Source: Halobaculum saliterrae (lineage in GTDB: Archaea > Halobacteriota > Halobacteria > Halobacteriales > Haloferacaceae). Taken from it: DNA of 64,000 bases. Location: contig NZ_WUUS01000004.1 in the NCBI RefSeq assembly GCF_009831625.1, forward strand, positions 201,743 to 265,742. The letters run 5' to 3'. A program made the translations under genes and the position numbers. A model generated the notes under the pieces. The model ran no database searches, was not told the origin of the DNA, and saw nothing but the letters and a program-made list of their open reading frames with translations. Position 1 is the stretch's first letter; every line of letters starts with the position of its first letter. Below, in pieces: positions 1-7,788 of the stretch.

Positions 1-873
1 CGTGAGTTGGGCGGCGACATGGAAGACATCTCGCTGTATGGTCAGGAGAAGAACCTGAATACGTGGGCCATCGGCCAGATGAACGTCCTGCTCCACGAAC
101 TATACGACGCCAAGGTCGAGAAGGGTGACACCATCACCGACCCGAAGCGCGTCACTAAGCACGACGAGCTGGAGGTGTTCGACCGGGTCATCGCGAACCC
201 GATGTGGAACCAGAAGGAGTGGAACAAGGACTGGGTGCAGGACAACGAACCGTACAACCGCTTCCCGTACGGGCTTCCGCCGTCGAACCGTGGTGACTGG
301 GCGTGGATTCAGCTCATGATCGCGTCGCTCAACGAGACTGGAAAGGCTGGTGTCGTGATGGACAATGGCGTGCTGTTCCGCTCGCGCTCGGAAAAGAAGA
401 TCCGCAAGCCGATTCTGGAGAACGATCTCGTTGAGGCCGTGATCGCACTTCCGGAGAACCTCTTCTACAACACTTCGTCGCCCGGCTGCATCCTGATCCT
501 GAACAAGAACAAGCCCGAGGAACGCGAGGGGAAAGTTCACTTCATCTATGCCGAGGACCAGACGCTTCGCGAGTCGAGCGTGCAGGTGTTCAAAGAACTC
601 TCGAACCAGAACCAGCTGACCGATGAGGGCGTCGAGTACATCTCCGAGACGTTCCGTACTGGGCGTAAGGAGGATCACCACAGTCGGCTCGTCGATCTGG
701 AAGAGATCGAAGAGAACGACTGGAACCTGAACGTGCCGCGGTATATCGATACAACCGAACCTCAAGAGCCGGTCGACGTGAGCCAGAAGCTACGGGAACT
801 CGACAAACTGGCTGAACAGCGGCGTAAGACCAACAAGGAATTGCAGCGGTACATGGAGGAGTTGGAGTACTAA
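1..873 (+). CDS. hsdM: Type I restriction enzyme modification subunit HsdM, 3' part
   Basis: This is the C-terminal part of the DNA adenine methyltransferase subunit of a type I restriction-modification system; the reading frame is open at base 1, so the N-terminus lies outside the window. HsdM with two copies and one HsdS forms the methyltransferase that protects host DNA. The segment LYGQEKNLNTWAIGQMN is typical of HsdM, and the catalytic N6-adenine motif IV is at bases 196-207 as NPMW, where most relatives have NPPF/NPPY/NPPW. The stop codon overlaps the hsdS start by one base (TAATG), which points to one operon and translational coupling. Family assignment is secure; activity with the altered motif is unproven. 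Confidence 0.93.
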   Translation, partial: RELGGDMEDISLYGQEKNLNTWAIGQMNVLLHELYDAKVEKGDTITDPKRVTKHDELEVFDRVIANPMWNQKEWNKDWVQDNEPYNRFPYGLPPSNRGDWAWIQLMIASLNETGKAGVVMDNGVLFRSRSEKKIRKPILENDLVEAVIALPENLFYNTSSPGCILILNKNKPEEREGKVHFIYAEDQTLRESSVQVFKELSNQNQLTDEGVEYISETFRTGRKEDHHSRLVDLEEIEENDWNLNVPRYIDTTEPQEPVDVSQKLRELDKLAEQRRKTNKELQRYMEELEY

Positions 874-2204
874 TGAGTGAATCGTCTAAACTCTCGAAGC
901 ATAGTGAGGAGGGCAAAAGGGTCAAGATGGGACCTCGAACCCTCATTATTCCGGAGGACTGGGAGGACGTAGCGTTCGAGGATGCCATTGAACTGAATCC
1001 AAGCTACGACAAGCCCGATCGCGAGTCATTTGCATTCCTCCCGATGGACGCAGTAGATGAGGACAAGCAAACAATCGAGTACTGGATGGAACGCGAAAGG
1101 GACGACTGTACGTCAACGTGGTTCACGAACGGCGATACCGTCTACCCGAAAATCACGCCCTGTACCGAGAACGGGAAAATCGCACTCATCGAGGGGGTGG
1201 AGACGGAGTTCGGTTCCGGTTCCACCGAGTTTCTGGTTTTTCACCCCCGAGAGGGCATAACTGATGATCGGTTCGTATACTACCTTTCGAACCTTCCGGA
1301 TTTCCGTGCAGTAACAATTTCTCTCATGGAGGGGTCGACGGGTCGTCAACGGGTGCCGAGTGACGTTTTCGAGGGGGGAATACATATTCCACTTCCGTCG
1401 CTTGCCGAACAGCGCCACCTCGCTGATATTCTCTCAACAGTTGACGAGCAGATTCAACAGACAGCTGAAATAATCGAAAAGCGGGATGAACTGCTCACAG
1501 GACTGAAACAGGATCTCCTGCTCGGTCGCAGTGGAACTGATCAACAGGAAATCCAGATGGGTCCGAAATCAGTATGGATTGATTCGAGTTGGGATGTATC
1601 GAAACTTGGCGACGTAGGGCACGACGGCGAGAAGTCGTTCGTTGATGGTGACTGGGTAGAGAGTGATGATATGGTTGCCGACGGTCCATACCAACTTATT
1701 CAACTGGGGAATATTGGAATTGGAGAATTCAAGGGAGAATGCGATAAGTTCGTCTCTGAAGGATTCTTTCAGGAAAATAACTGCACACTCGTTGAAAAGG
1801 GAGACCTCCTTATTTCACGGCTCGCCGACCCAGTCCTCCGCACAATTGAGGTTCCGGAGTTTGAAAAGAAATCTATCACTGCTGTAGATATCGTCGTCGC
1901 AAAAGTAGACGAGTCGGCGTGGGACAAACGCTATCTAAGATTCTTGCTGAATTCAAAAGTGATGAGCGATGTCGGTGGAGCGCTGGCTACCGGTTCAACG
2001 CGACAGAGGATCAGCCGAAAAAACATGGAGACGATAACAATTCCTAAACCTCCGCGTGAGACTCAAACACAAATCGCTGATGTTCTTGAAACAGCGCATA
2101 CCGAGGTAAAAGCCGAAAAAAGGTACAAAGAAAATCTTCAAGATCTTAAACGTGGGCTCATGCAGGACCTTCTTACTGGAAAGACCCGTGTAAACATCAA
2201 CTAG
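873..2204 (+). CDS. hsdS: Type I restriction enzyme specificity subunit HsdS
   Basis: HsdS recognises the bipartite DNA target of the type I enzyme. The 443 residues show the usual two-fold layout: two target-recognition domains, each opened by a matching segment (KMGPRTLIIPEDW near residue 18 and QMGPKSVWIDSSW near residue 228) and each followed by a helical conserved region (RHLADILSTVDEQI and TQIADVLETAHTEV). The last residues QDLLTGKTRV are a typical HsdS ending. The gene is clearly richer in A+T than hsdM and hsdR, most of all in the second half from about base 1560, as expected if recognition domains are exchanged by recombination. It starts inside the hsdM stop codon. Confidence 0.92.
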   Translation: MSESSKLSKHSEEGKRVKMGPRTLIIPEDWEDVAFEDAIELNPSYDKPDRESFAFLPMDAVDEDKQTIEYWMERERDDCTSTWFTNGDTVYPKITPCTENGKIALIEGVETEFGSGSTEFLVFHPREGITDDRFVYYLSNLPDFRAVTISLMEGSTGRQRVPSDVFEGGIHIPLPSLAEQRHLADILSTVDEQIQQTAEIIEKRDELLTGLKQDLLLGRSGTDQQEIQMGPKSVWIDSSWDVSKLGDVGHDGEKSFVDGDWVESDDMVADGPYQLIQLGNIGIGEFKGECDKFVSEGFFQENNCTLVEKGDLLISRLADPVLRTIEVPEFEKKSITAVDIVVAKVDESAWDKRYLRFLLNSKVMSDVGGALATGSTRQRISRKNMETITIPKPPRETQTQIADVLETAHTEVKAEKRYKENLQDLKRGLMQDLLTGKTRVNIN

Positions 2205-2208
2205 TCCC

Positions 2209-5169
2209 ATGCCCGACGAGTACGCCGAGTCTGAACGGCCTGCACTCGAAACCCTCCAGCGGCTCGGCTGGGAGGTCGTCGATCAACAACAGTCCACTTG
2301 GATCGACCCTCGCGATACGGGATCCTCGGCTGTACTCGAACCACGCCTCCGTGACGCTGTCGATCGCCTGAATCCCTGGATCAACGAGAACAATCTGAAC
2401 AAGGCCGTCCGGGATATCACGCAAGTCGCCGGAACGAGCACGATGGACGAGAACGAGCAGATCCACGAGAAGCTCGTCCGCCACACCTCCGTGGAGCAGG
2501 ACCGCGGCCACGGGAAGCAACATCAGACCGTCCAATACATTGACTACGAAAACCCAAAGAACAACGACTTCTTTGCGCTCAACCAGTTCCGGGTGGCGGG
2601 GCCGGTCGAGGTCGTCAAGCCCGACATCGTGCTATTCGTCAACGGAATCCCGCTCTGCGTTGTCGAGTGCAAGAGTCCCCTGATTCCGGAGCCGCGCTCG
2701 GAAGCACTCGATCAGCTCACCCGCTACCAGAACGAGCGAGACGGGGAGTCGGAGGGCGCGGAAGAACTCTTCCGGTACAACCAGTTCTCGGTCGCTGCTT
2801 GGATGGAGGGTGCGGTCATGGGTACCTACGGAACTCCGAAGGACCAGTACAAGCCGTGGCGGGACGCCTACCCGCTTGAGGACGACGAGCTGGCCGAGCT
2901 GTTCGATCTCGACGGCTACCTCCCTGATCAGTACCGGATGCTGTATGCGCTGTTCGAGCCCGAGCGCCTGCTCGACCAACTGCGGCACTTCACAGTGTTC
3001 GAGAACAAGCAGAGCGGTGCGGTGAAGATGGTCGCCCGCTACCAGCAGTACCGGGCAGTCCGGAAGGCGCTCGAACGGATCGACAAGCGCGGTCGCCGCG
3101 AGGCGCAGGGCGGTGTCGTCTGGCACACCCAGGGGTCGGGCAAATCGCTCACGATGCTGTTCCTCGCACTGAAGCTACGCCGACTCAAAGACGACCCGAC
3201 GCTCCTGCTGGTCACGGACCGCCGCGCGCTCAACGACCAGATTCACGCGACGTTCGAGCGGTGTGGCTTCCCGAATCCGAAGAAGGCCGAGAGTATCGAG
3301 GACCTCCGTGACCGACTGGGTTACGACGCGGGCGAGACGATCACGACGCTGATCCACAAGTTCCAGACAACGGATGACGAGGACGACTTCCCGGTGCTCT
3401 CCCGCAACGAGAACATCTACGTGATGGCCGACGAGGCCCACCGGACGCAGGACAAGGAGCTTGCGAACAACATGCGGACGGCGCTCCCGAACGCGTTTTA
3501 CGTCGGGTTCACTGGCACCCCCATCGAGAAGGACGAGCGCAACACCCGCCGGACGTTCGGGAACTACATCGACACGTACACCATCGACCAGTCGCTGGAG
3601 GACGGCGCGACCGTAGAGATCCTGTACCAGGGGCGGCTCGCCGACATCCACCTCGAAGGCGAGACGCTCGACCGCCTGTTCGATCGCATCTTCTCGAACA
3701 AGACAGACGAGGAGAAGGCGGAGATCCAGAGCCGGTACGCCCGCACGCAGGACCTCGCCGAGGCCCAGCCGCGGATTGACCGAGTCGCGCTGGACATCAT
3801 CGAACACTACGAGGAGGACGTCCCGTCGCCGTTCAAGGGCATGGTTGTCACCACCAGCAAGGAGGCGGCGATCCGGTACAAGGAGACGCTCGATAGCCTG
3901 AACGGGCCGGAGTCTCGGGTCGTCGTCTCCGAGGGACACAACGACCCCGAACACATCAAGAAGTGGACGCCGAGCGATTCCGAGAAGAGCCAGTACAAGG
4001 AGTCGTTCGTCGATCCGAACGGTGAAGTCGAGCTGCTCATCGTCTGCGACATGCTCCTGACGGGGTTTGACGCCCCCGTGGCGCAGGTGATGTATCTCGA
4101 CAAGCCACTGCGGGAACACAGCCTGTTGCAGGCGATCGCTCGCGTGAACCGACCGTTCGAGGAGAAGACCCACGGGCTCATCATCGACTACTACGGCGTC
4201 TCCGACGAGTTGAAGGAGGCACTCGCGATGTTCAGCTCGAAGGACGTCGAGCGGGCGATGGTACCCGTCGAAGACAAACAGCCAGATCTTGAGGCGGCCC
4301 ACAGCAAAGCGATCTCGTTCTTCGATGACCTCGACGAGGTCGAGCAGTGTGTCCAATCTCTAGAGCCTGATGACCGCCGGATCGAGTTCAAGAACGCGTT
4401 CAAGCGCTTCTCAAAGCTCATGGACGTAGTCCTGCCCGACCCAATGGCGAATCCATACTTGGAAGACCTTGAGCGGCTCTCCACGATCTACGGGACTGCG
4501 AAGGAGCGTTATCGCGACGAGACGATGAACCTCGAAGGCGCGGGGGCAAAGGTCCGGAAGCTGATTCAGGATCACATCACGTCGCGCGGCATCGAGGTCC
4601 TGAACGACGAACCGGTCTCGATCATGGACGAGGTCGAGTACGACGCGAAAGTTGAAGACCTGGAAAGCGACGAAGCCCGCGCGAGTGAGATGCAGAACGC
4701 CATCAAGCATGAGATCAACGTCCGATTCGACGAGGATCCGGTGCAGTATGGGTCACTCCGGGAGCGGCTTGAGGACCTCATCGAGGAGTATCGCGAGGAC
4801 CGCCTCAGCGAGCGCGAGACTATCGAGGAACTCCGGGCGCTGATGGACGAGATTCGCTCCCGCGACAGGGAGGCCCGGAACAAGGGACTACGTGGCGAGA
4901 CCGACCTCTCGTTCTACCACGCTGTTGAAGACGTCCTGGATGACCACGACGCTGAAGAGGAGGAGGTGGTCGAACTGACGGGAACACTGGTCGAGACCGT
5001 CGAGGGGTTCGTCACGAAGGTCGAGTGGAAAGAGCGTACGCACTTGCAGAACAAGATGCGGAAGGAGGTGACTGGCGACCTCTATCGGTCCAGTGTCGAC
5101 CTGTCTGGAGACCAGCGCCGGGAGCTCACGAACCGCGTCATCGAACTGGCGCGAGCTCACTACCAATGA
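2209..5169 (+). CDS. hsdR: Type I restriction enzyme endonuclease/translocase HsdR
   Basis: HsdR is the ATP-driven DNA translocase and nuclease of the type I complex. The 986-residue protein has an N-terminal PD-(D/E)XK nuclease (KPD at 137-139, ECK at 153-155), then superfamily 2 motor motifs: Walker A GSGKS at 309-313, DEAH at 408-411, motif III GFTGTP at 433-438 and motif VI QAIARVNR at 641-648. A long helical C-terminus follows, which in the family docks to the methyltransferase. All catalytic residues are present, so the enzyme looks intact. It lies four bases after hsdS, and its stop overlaps the next start (ATGA). Confidence 0.95.
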   Translation: MPDEYAESERPALETLQRLGWEVVDQQQSTWIDPRDTGSSAVLEPRLRDAVDRLNPWINENNLNKAVRDITQVAGTSTMDENEQIHEKLVRHTSVEQDRGHGKQHQTVQYIDYENPKNNDFFALNQFRVAGPVEVVKPDIVLFVNGIPLCVVECKSPLIPEPRSEALDQLTRYQNERDGESEGAEELFRYNQFSVAAWMEGAVMGTYGTPKDQYKPWRDAYPLEDDELAELFDLDGYLPDQYRMLYALFEPERLLDQLRHFTVFENKQSGAVKMVARYQQYRAVRKALERIDKRGRREAQGGVVWHTQGSGKSLTMLFLALKLRRLKDDPTLLLVTDRRALNDQIHATFERCGFPNPKKAESIEDLRDRLGYDAGETITTLIHKFQTTDDEDDFPVLSRNENIYVMADEAHRTQDKELANNMRTALPNAFYVGFTGTPIEKDERNTRRTFGNYIDTYTIDQSLEDGATVEILYQGRLADIHLEGETLDRLFDRIFSNKTDEEKAEIQSRYARTQDLAEAQPRIDRVALDIIEHYEEDVPSPFKGMVVTTSKEAAIRYKETLDSLNGPESRVVVSEGHNDPEHIKKWTPSDSEKSQYKESFVDPNGEVELLIVCDMLLTGFDAPVAQVMYLDKPLREHSLLQAIARVNRPFEEKTHGLIIDYYGVSDELKEALAMFSSKDVERAMVPVEDKQPDLEAAHSKAISFFDDLDEVEQCVQSLEPDDRRIEFKNAFKRFSKLMDVVLPDPMANPYLEDLERLSTIYGTAKERYRDETMNLEGAGAKVRKLIQDHITSRGIEVLNDEPVSIMDEVEYDAKVEDLESDEARASEMQNAIKHEINVRFDEDPVQYGSLRERLEDLIEEYREDRLSERETIEELRALMDEIRSRDREARNKGLRGETDLSFYHAVEDVLDDHDAEEEEVVELTGTLVETVEGFVTKVEWKERTHLQNKMRKEVTGDLYRSSVDLSGDQRRELTNRVIELARAHYQ

Positions 5170-5909
5170 GCGAGCAATTGAAACGCCACCACCACATCGG
5201 GCAGACGGTCGTACCGTATGCTGTCGATTGGTCGGAGGACCGTGAGACGATGTCGCTCTCGATCGACGAATCGTTGGAGCTGACCGTCACGGCGCCCATG
5301 ACCGCTACCTCCGATGATATCGAGGCCGTGCTGGAGTCACGACAGGAGTGGATCCTTCAGAAACTCTACGGGCTGAAAGAGCAGGAGGGTCCGCCGTATC
5401 CGCAGGAGTACCTGACTGGCGAGAAGCTCCAGTATCGGGGGCGGCAGTACCCGCTGGAAGTCGTTGAGGCGGATGTCTCTCAGCCCGTACTCTCGTTCGA
5501 CGAACAGACGTTCACGCTCCGGACGCACCGGTACGATGGGGGCGGTGATCGCGTGAGTGTTCACCGCAAGCGTCAGGCAGTAGTTGACTGGTTCATCGAA
5601 CAGGCCAGAGCGGAGCTACCGAAGCGCGCGACCGATTTTGAATCGAGGCTGGGGCTGGATGACGTCGACGTGGAGGTCAGCGAGATTGAGGGCCGGTGGG
5701 GCGAGTACGATGACGGCGTGGTGCGTCTGAACTGGCGACTGGTGCGGGCCCCTGTCCGGATTCAAGATTACGTCATCGCGCACGAGTTAGCGCATTCGGC
5801 GCACGACGAACATTCGGATTCCTTCTGGAACACAGTGGGCGCGCTTGTTCCTGACTACGAGGACCGGCGCGAATGGCTCCGATTAAACGGGAATACACTG
5901 GCAGTCTGA
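5166..5909 (+). CDS. YgjP/DUF45-type zinc metallopeptidase next to the type I system
   Basis: A 247-residue protein of the M48-like DUF45/YgjP group. The zinc site is visible as HELAH at residues 206-210, with a probable third ligand His216 in the sequence EHSDSFW, as in SprT/YgjP-like proteins. The start ATG at 5166 overlaps the hsdR stop (ATGA), so it is probably translated with hsdR. Genes of this family are often seen beside type I restriction genes, and a role in controlling or clearing restriction subunits has been suggested; that role is inference here. A longer upstream frame starting at 5025 would overlap hsdR by about 145 bases and is not favoured. Confidence 0.85.
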   Translation: MSEQLKRHHHIGQTVVPYAVDWSEDRETMSLSIDESLELTVTAPMTATSDDIEAVLESRQEWILQKLYGLKEQEGPPYPQEYLTGEKLQYRGRQYPLEVVEADVSQPVLSFDEQTFTLRTHRYDGGGDRVSVHRKRQAVVDWFIEQARAELPKRATDFESRLGLDDVDVEVSEIEGRWGEYDDGVVRLNWRLVRAPVRIQDYVIAHELAHSAHDEHSDSFWNTVGALVPDYEDRREWLRLNGNTLAV

Positions 5910-5936
5910 CTCTCTGCTGACGACTGCGGAATGTCG

Positions 5937-6398
5937 CTACCAGTCGTAATCGTACGTCGCGCGTAGGTATCGCTTCCACGTCTCTTTTTGACTACCAGAC
6001 AACCCACCAGTCATTTCGCTGGTGTTGTTCATCCGATCTTCTGGTTCGAGGAAGTCCCATTGGAAAAAGCCGTGCCCTGGACCGACTGTGCTTGCTGTTT
6101 CTACCAGAGAGGAGAGAACTGGCTCGTCTCGAGTATCTCCTGCCAAGTCTATCAACGCCAGTACGTTTGAGACGTAGGCAGCCTGGCTCCCAAGCCTATC
6201 TGCCAGCCAGCCGTAAGTAACGGTGGGCCGTTCTCTCGTTATCAGGTGCTCGTCGCCTGGATTACCCTCTTCGGCTTTGTCTATCAACAGCGGCCGAGCC
6301 TGCTTCGCGTACGGGACTACCGTCTCCTCGCTGACTTCCTTGTTCTGAAAGTGGTGCTTGTAGACCTTCCTGAGCTGTTCATCGTAATCCCCGTTCAT
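5937..6398 (-). CDS. Hypothetical protein, defence-island type
   Basis: A 153-residue soluble protein of unknown function, convergent with the metallopeptidase gene. The middle contains TYGWLADRLGS, then PVLSSLV and GPGHGFFQWDF, a pattern I associate with small domains found in restriction-type gene neighbourhoods; this link is from memory and weak. The C-terminus ends in KRYLRATYDYDW. I chose the ATG at 6398 instead of an upstream TTG because a TATA-like element (complement of 6424-6431) sits 26-33 bases before it, which fits a leaderless transcript. No catalytic motif is evident. Confidence 0.7.
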   Translation of the reverse strand: MNGDYDEQLRKVYKHHFQNKEVSEETVVPYAKQARPLLIDKAEEGNPGDEHLITRERPTVTYGWLADRLGSQAAYVSNVLALIDLAGDTRDEPVLSSLVETASTVGPGHGFFQWDFLEPEDRMNNTSEMTGGLSGSQKETWKRYLRATYDYDW

Positions 6399-6423
6399 CG
6401 TGAGCAACCTGTGATCGTACCGG

Positions 6424-6431
6424 TATAATTA
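6424..6431 (-). promoter_or_regulatory. TATA-like box for the 5937-6398 gene
   Basis: On the minus strand the sequence reads TAATTATA and lies 26-33 bases upstream of the ATG at 6398, the usual distance for a leaderless haloarchaeal mRNA. It is the main reason for preferring that start. Confidence 0.55.
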
Positions 6432-6705
6432 CTCGGCAGATCGTTCCCTGGCGTTGCCCACGACCCTTTCTCGCTGGCTCGCGCTTTGGTCACGTTGGCG
6501 CTCGGGGTCGGAGCGGTGGCGCGGCCCTCACAGCGGGTACGAGGCCAAAAGCGAGCTGGGCTCGTGGCCCTGTAGGCACGGACGGGCGCTACTGCCGGTG
6601 CTCCCGCATGTTGACAGAACATAAGCACAGTCTCACCAGAACTCCTCGAGTACGGATTCGGTGACGAGAGCGGGTTACCCCACCCTCGGATGCGCGTCCA
6701 AGAGT
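6432..6705. other. Intergenic region between divergent genes
   Basis: About 270 bases between the minus-strand hypothetical gene and the start of the zinc-finger/helicase operon. Apart from the minus-strand TATA box at its left edge, I see no convincing gene, RNA or strong repeat in it. A possible weak promoter element (GGTTACCC, near 6672) precedes the ATG at 6706. Confidence 0.4.
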
Positions 6706-6927
6706 ATGAACTGGATGCAACGAACCGAAGCACCCGAGCGAGACCCAGACGACGAATTGCGAACACCGCAGAGCGCAACCGACCTCGCGGGGGAAGCATT
6801 GACCCCCGCGTCGGTGGTTGAGCGACACAGGACCGCGCTTGAGCAGCACGCTGACTCAGATAAGCGCTCCGCGTGGGTCGCGGCGGTGCTACTCGCTGAG
6901 CACGGCGATTCGGGGGCGGACGCGTGA
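6706..6927 (+). CDS. Small acidic hypothetical protein, first gene of a coupled operon
   Basis: A 73-residue acidic protein with typical haloarchaeal composition and a helical C-terminal half (ASVVERHRTALEQHADSDKR, then a short Ala/Leu-rich end). Function unknown. A GTG at 6661 would add 15 residues; I prefer the ATG at 6706 because the added part looks non-coding. Its stop overlaps a GTG of the next frame (GTGA at 6924-6927), and the same 4-base overlap recurs through the following genes up to the helicase, which suggests a single transcription unit. Confidence 0.5.
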   Translation: MNWMQRTEAPERDPDDELRTPQSATDLAGEALTPASVVERHRTALEQHADSDKRSAWVAAVLLAEHGDSGADA

Positions 6928-7121
6928 GTCCTCCCGCAGCTCTCCGCCCTGACCCCACGAACCGCAGGACAGCGCGGGGATGGTCTACCCTTCACCAAAG
7001 TCCCTGTTTAAAAATAAAAAGAGGCGCTTTGGTGAAGCATGGACTGACCTGGAGCCGTCTGGCGGTTGGTGGTCGACATGACCGGTCCGCTGGCAGCTCA
7101 CTGGGGGTCGGGCAGCGATGA
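6924..7121 (+). CDS. Doubtful small ORF linking the operon
   Basis: A 65-codon frame that starts by GTGA overlap with the gene before it and ends by ATGA overlap with the zinc-finger gene after it. Against it: the product is strongly basic (about 12 Arg/Lys against 2 Asp/Glu), unlike haloarchaeal proteins, and it spans an A-rich segment inside an 11-base inverted repeat (6990-7037) that looks like a promoter or operator. It may be a chance frame across a regulatory region. No family recognised. Confidence 0.2.
   Translation: MSPPAALRPDPTNRRTARGWSTLHQSPCLKIKRGALVKHGLTWSRLAVGGRHDRSAGSSLGVGQR
6990..7037. promoter_or_regulatory. 11-base inverted repeat flanking an A/T-rich TATA-like core
   Basis: CTTCACCAAAG (6990-7000) is repeated exactly in inverted orientation as CTTTGGTGAAG (7027-7037). 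The 26-base spacer contains TTTAAAAATAAAA (7008-7020), by far the most A/T-rich stretch nearby. This is what a promoter framed by a dimeric repressor site would look like, about 80-100 bases ahead of the first zinc-finger gene. A hairpin in RNA is the alternative. The zinc-finger proteins encoded downstream are possible binders (inference). Confidence 0.5.
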
Positions 7122-7423
7122 CGGCCGATGACGACCGGTGGGCCAAGTACGAGACGCAGCCCGACGAGATCGACACCGACGCGCCCGATGATATGGTAGT
7201 CTGTCGGGTTTGCAGCGGTACCTACGGCCAGATCACGGCCCAACACCTCCGCGTGCACGGAATGACCCTGAAGGAGTACAGGCAGGAGCATTCGGACGCG
7301 CCGATCTACCCGGACCACCCCGATCGGCAACCTGGCGGGGGTTTCGAGGAACACACCGAGGAGTCGAAAGAGAAGATCTCGGAGGCGATCTTCGGCCTGC
7401 ATCAGGAGGGGCACTACGAATGA
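7118..7423 (+). CDS. Small Ros/MucR-like single zinc-finger protein
   Basis: A 101-residue protein with one zinc-binding module: Cys29-x2-Cys32, then His43 and His47 in QHLRVHGMTLKEYRQEH. The HLxxHGMTxxEY signature is that of Ros/MucR-type DNA-binding zinc fingers and related phage or restriction-associated modules. The C-terminal part is charged and probably flexible. It overlaps the next zinc-finger gene by ATGA. Likely a DNA-binding protein or the recognition subunit for the helicase encoded two genes on; the partner idea is inference from gene order. Confidence 0.75.
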   Translation: MTADDDRWAKYETQPDEIDTDAPDDMVVCRVCSGTYGQITAQHLRVHGMTLKEYRQEHSDAPIYPDHPDRQPGGGFEEHTEESKEKISEAIFGLHQEGHYE

Positions 7424-7788
7424 ACCAGATCGGAAACTCCGACTCGTGGAGTCGGGCCGACGCTGTCCTCGTTGGCACAGTCCCCCAGATCCGTCGAGCG
7501 GTCCGGAGAGTGTTGGAAGAGCACCCGACACCAAACGACAAAGACCAGCGTGACCCCTGGGCGCGTCCACTGGGCTACGACGCTGATAAGGCAGTCTGCC
7601 GGTGTTGCCTCCGCGCCTTCGACGAGATTACCGACAGACACCTTGCTCAGGCACACGGAATCCGGGCTTCAGAGTACGCCGACCAGTACGATGACCCGGT
7701 CAGAGACCCCGAACCGCTCGGCGAGGACGAACTCACAACAGCCGAGTGGAAGGGCTGGGCTCACTCCATTGGCGGTGGTCCAAAGTGA
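7420..7788 (+). CDS. Second Ros/MucR-like single zinc-finger protein
   Basis: A 122-residue protein with a zinc module like that of its neighbour: Cys60 and Cys63 in AVCRCCLRAF, then His74 and His79 in DRHLAQAHGIRASEY. The first 50 residues are a separate helical segment. The start at 7420 is chosen for the ATGA overlap with the previous gene; the frame itself is open further upstream. Its stop overlaps a GTG of the helicase gene (GTGA). Two diverged copies of one finger type in tandem suggest duplication followed by specialisation. Function unknown; DNA binding is likely. Confidence 0.72.
   Translation: MNQIGNSDSWSRADAVLVGTVPQIRRAVRRVLEEHPTPNDKDQRDPWARPLGYDADKAVCRCCLRAFDEITDRHLAQAHGIRASEYADQYDDPVRDPEPLGEDELTTAEWKGWAHSIGGGPK

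Noticed and set aside
5025-5165. Longer N-terminus for the HELAH peptidase
   Set aside because: It would overlap hsdR by about 145 bases, and its residues are Arg/Pro-rich; ATG 5166 gives the usual 4-base overlap.
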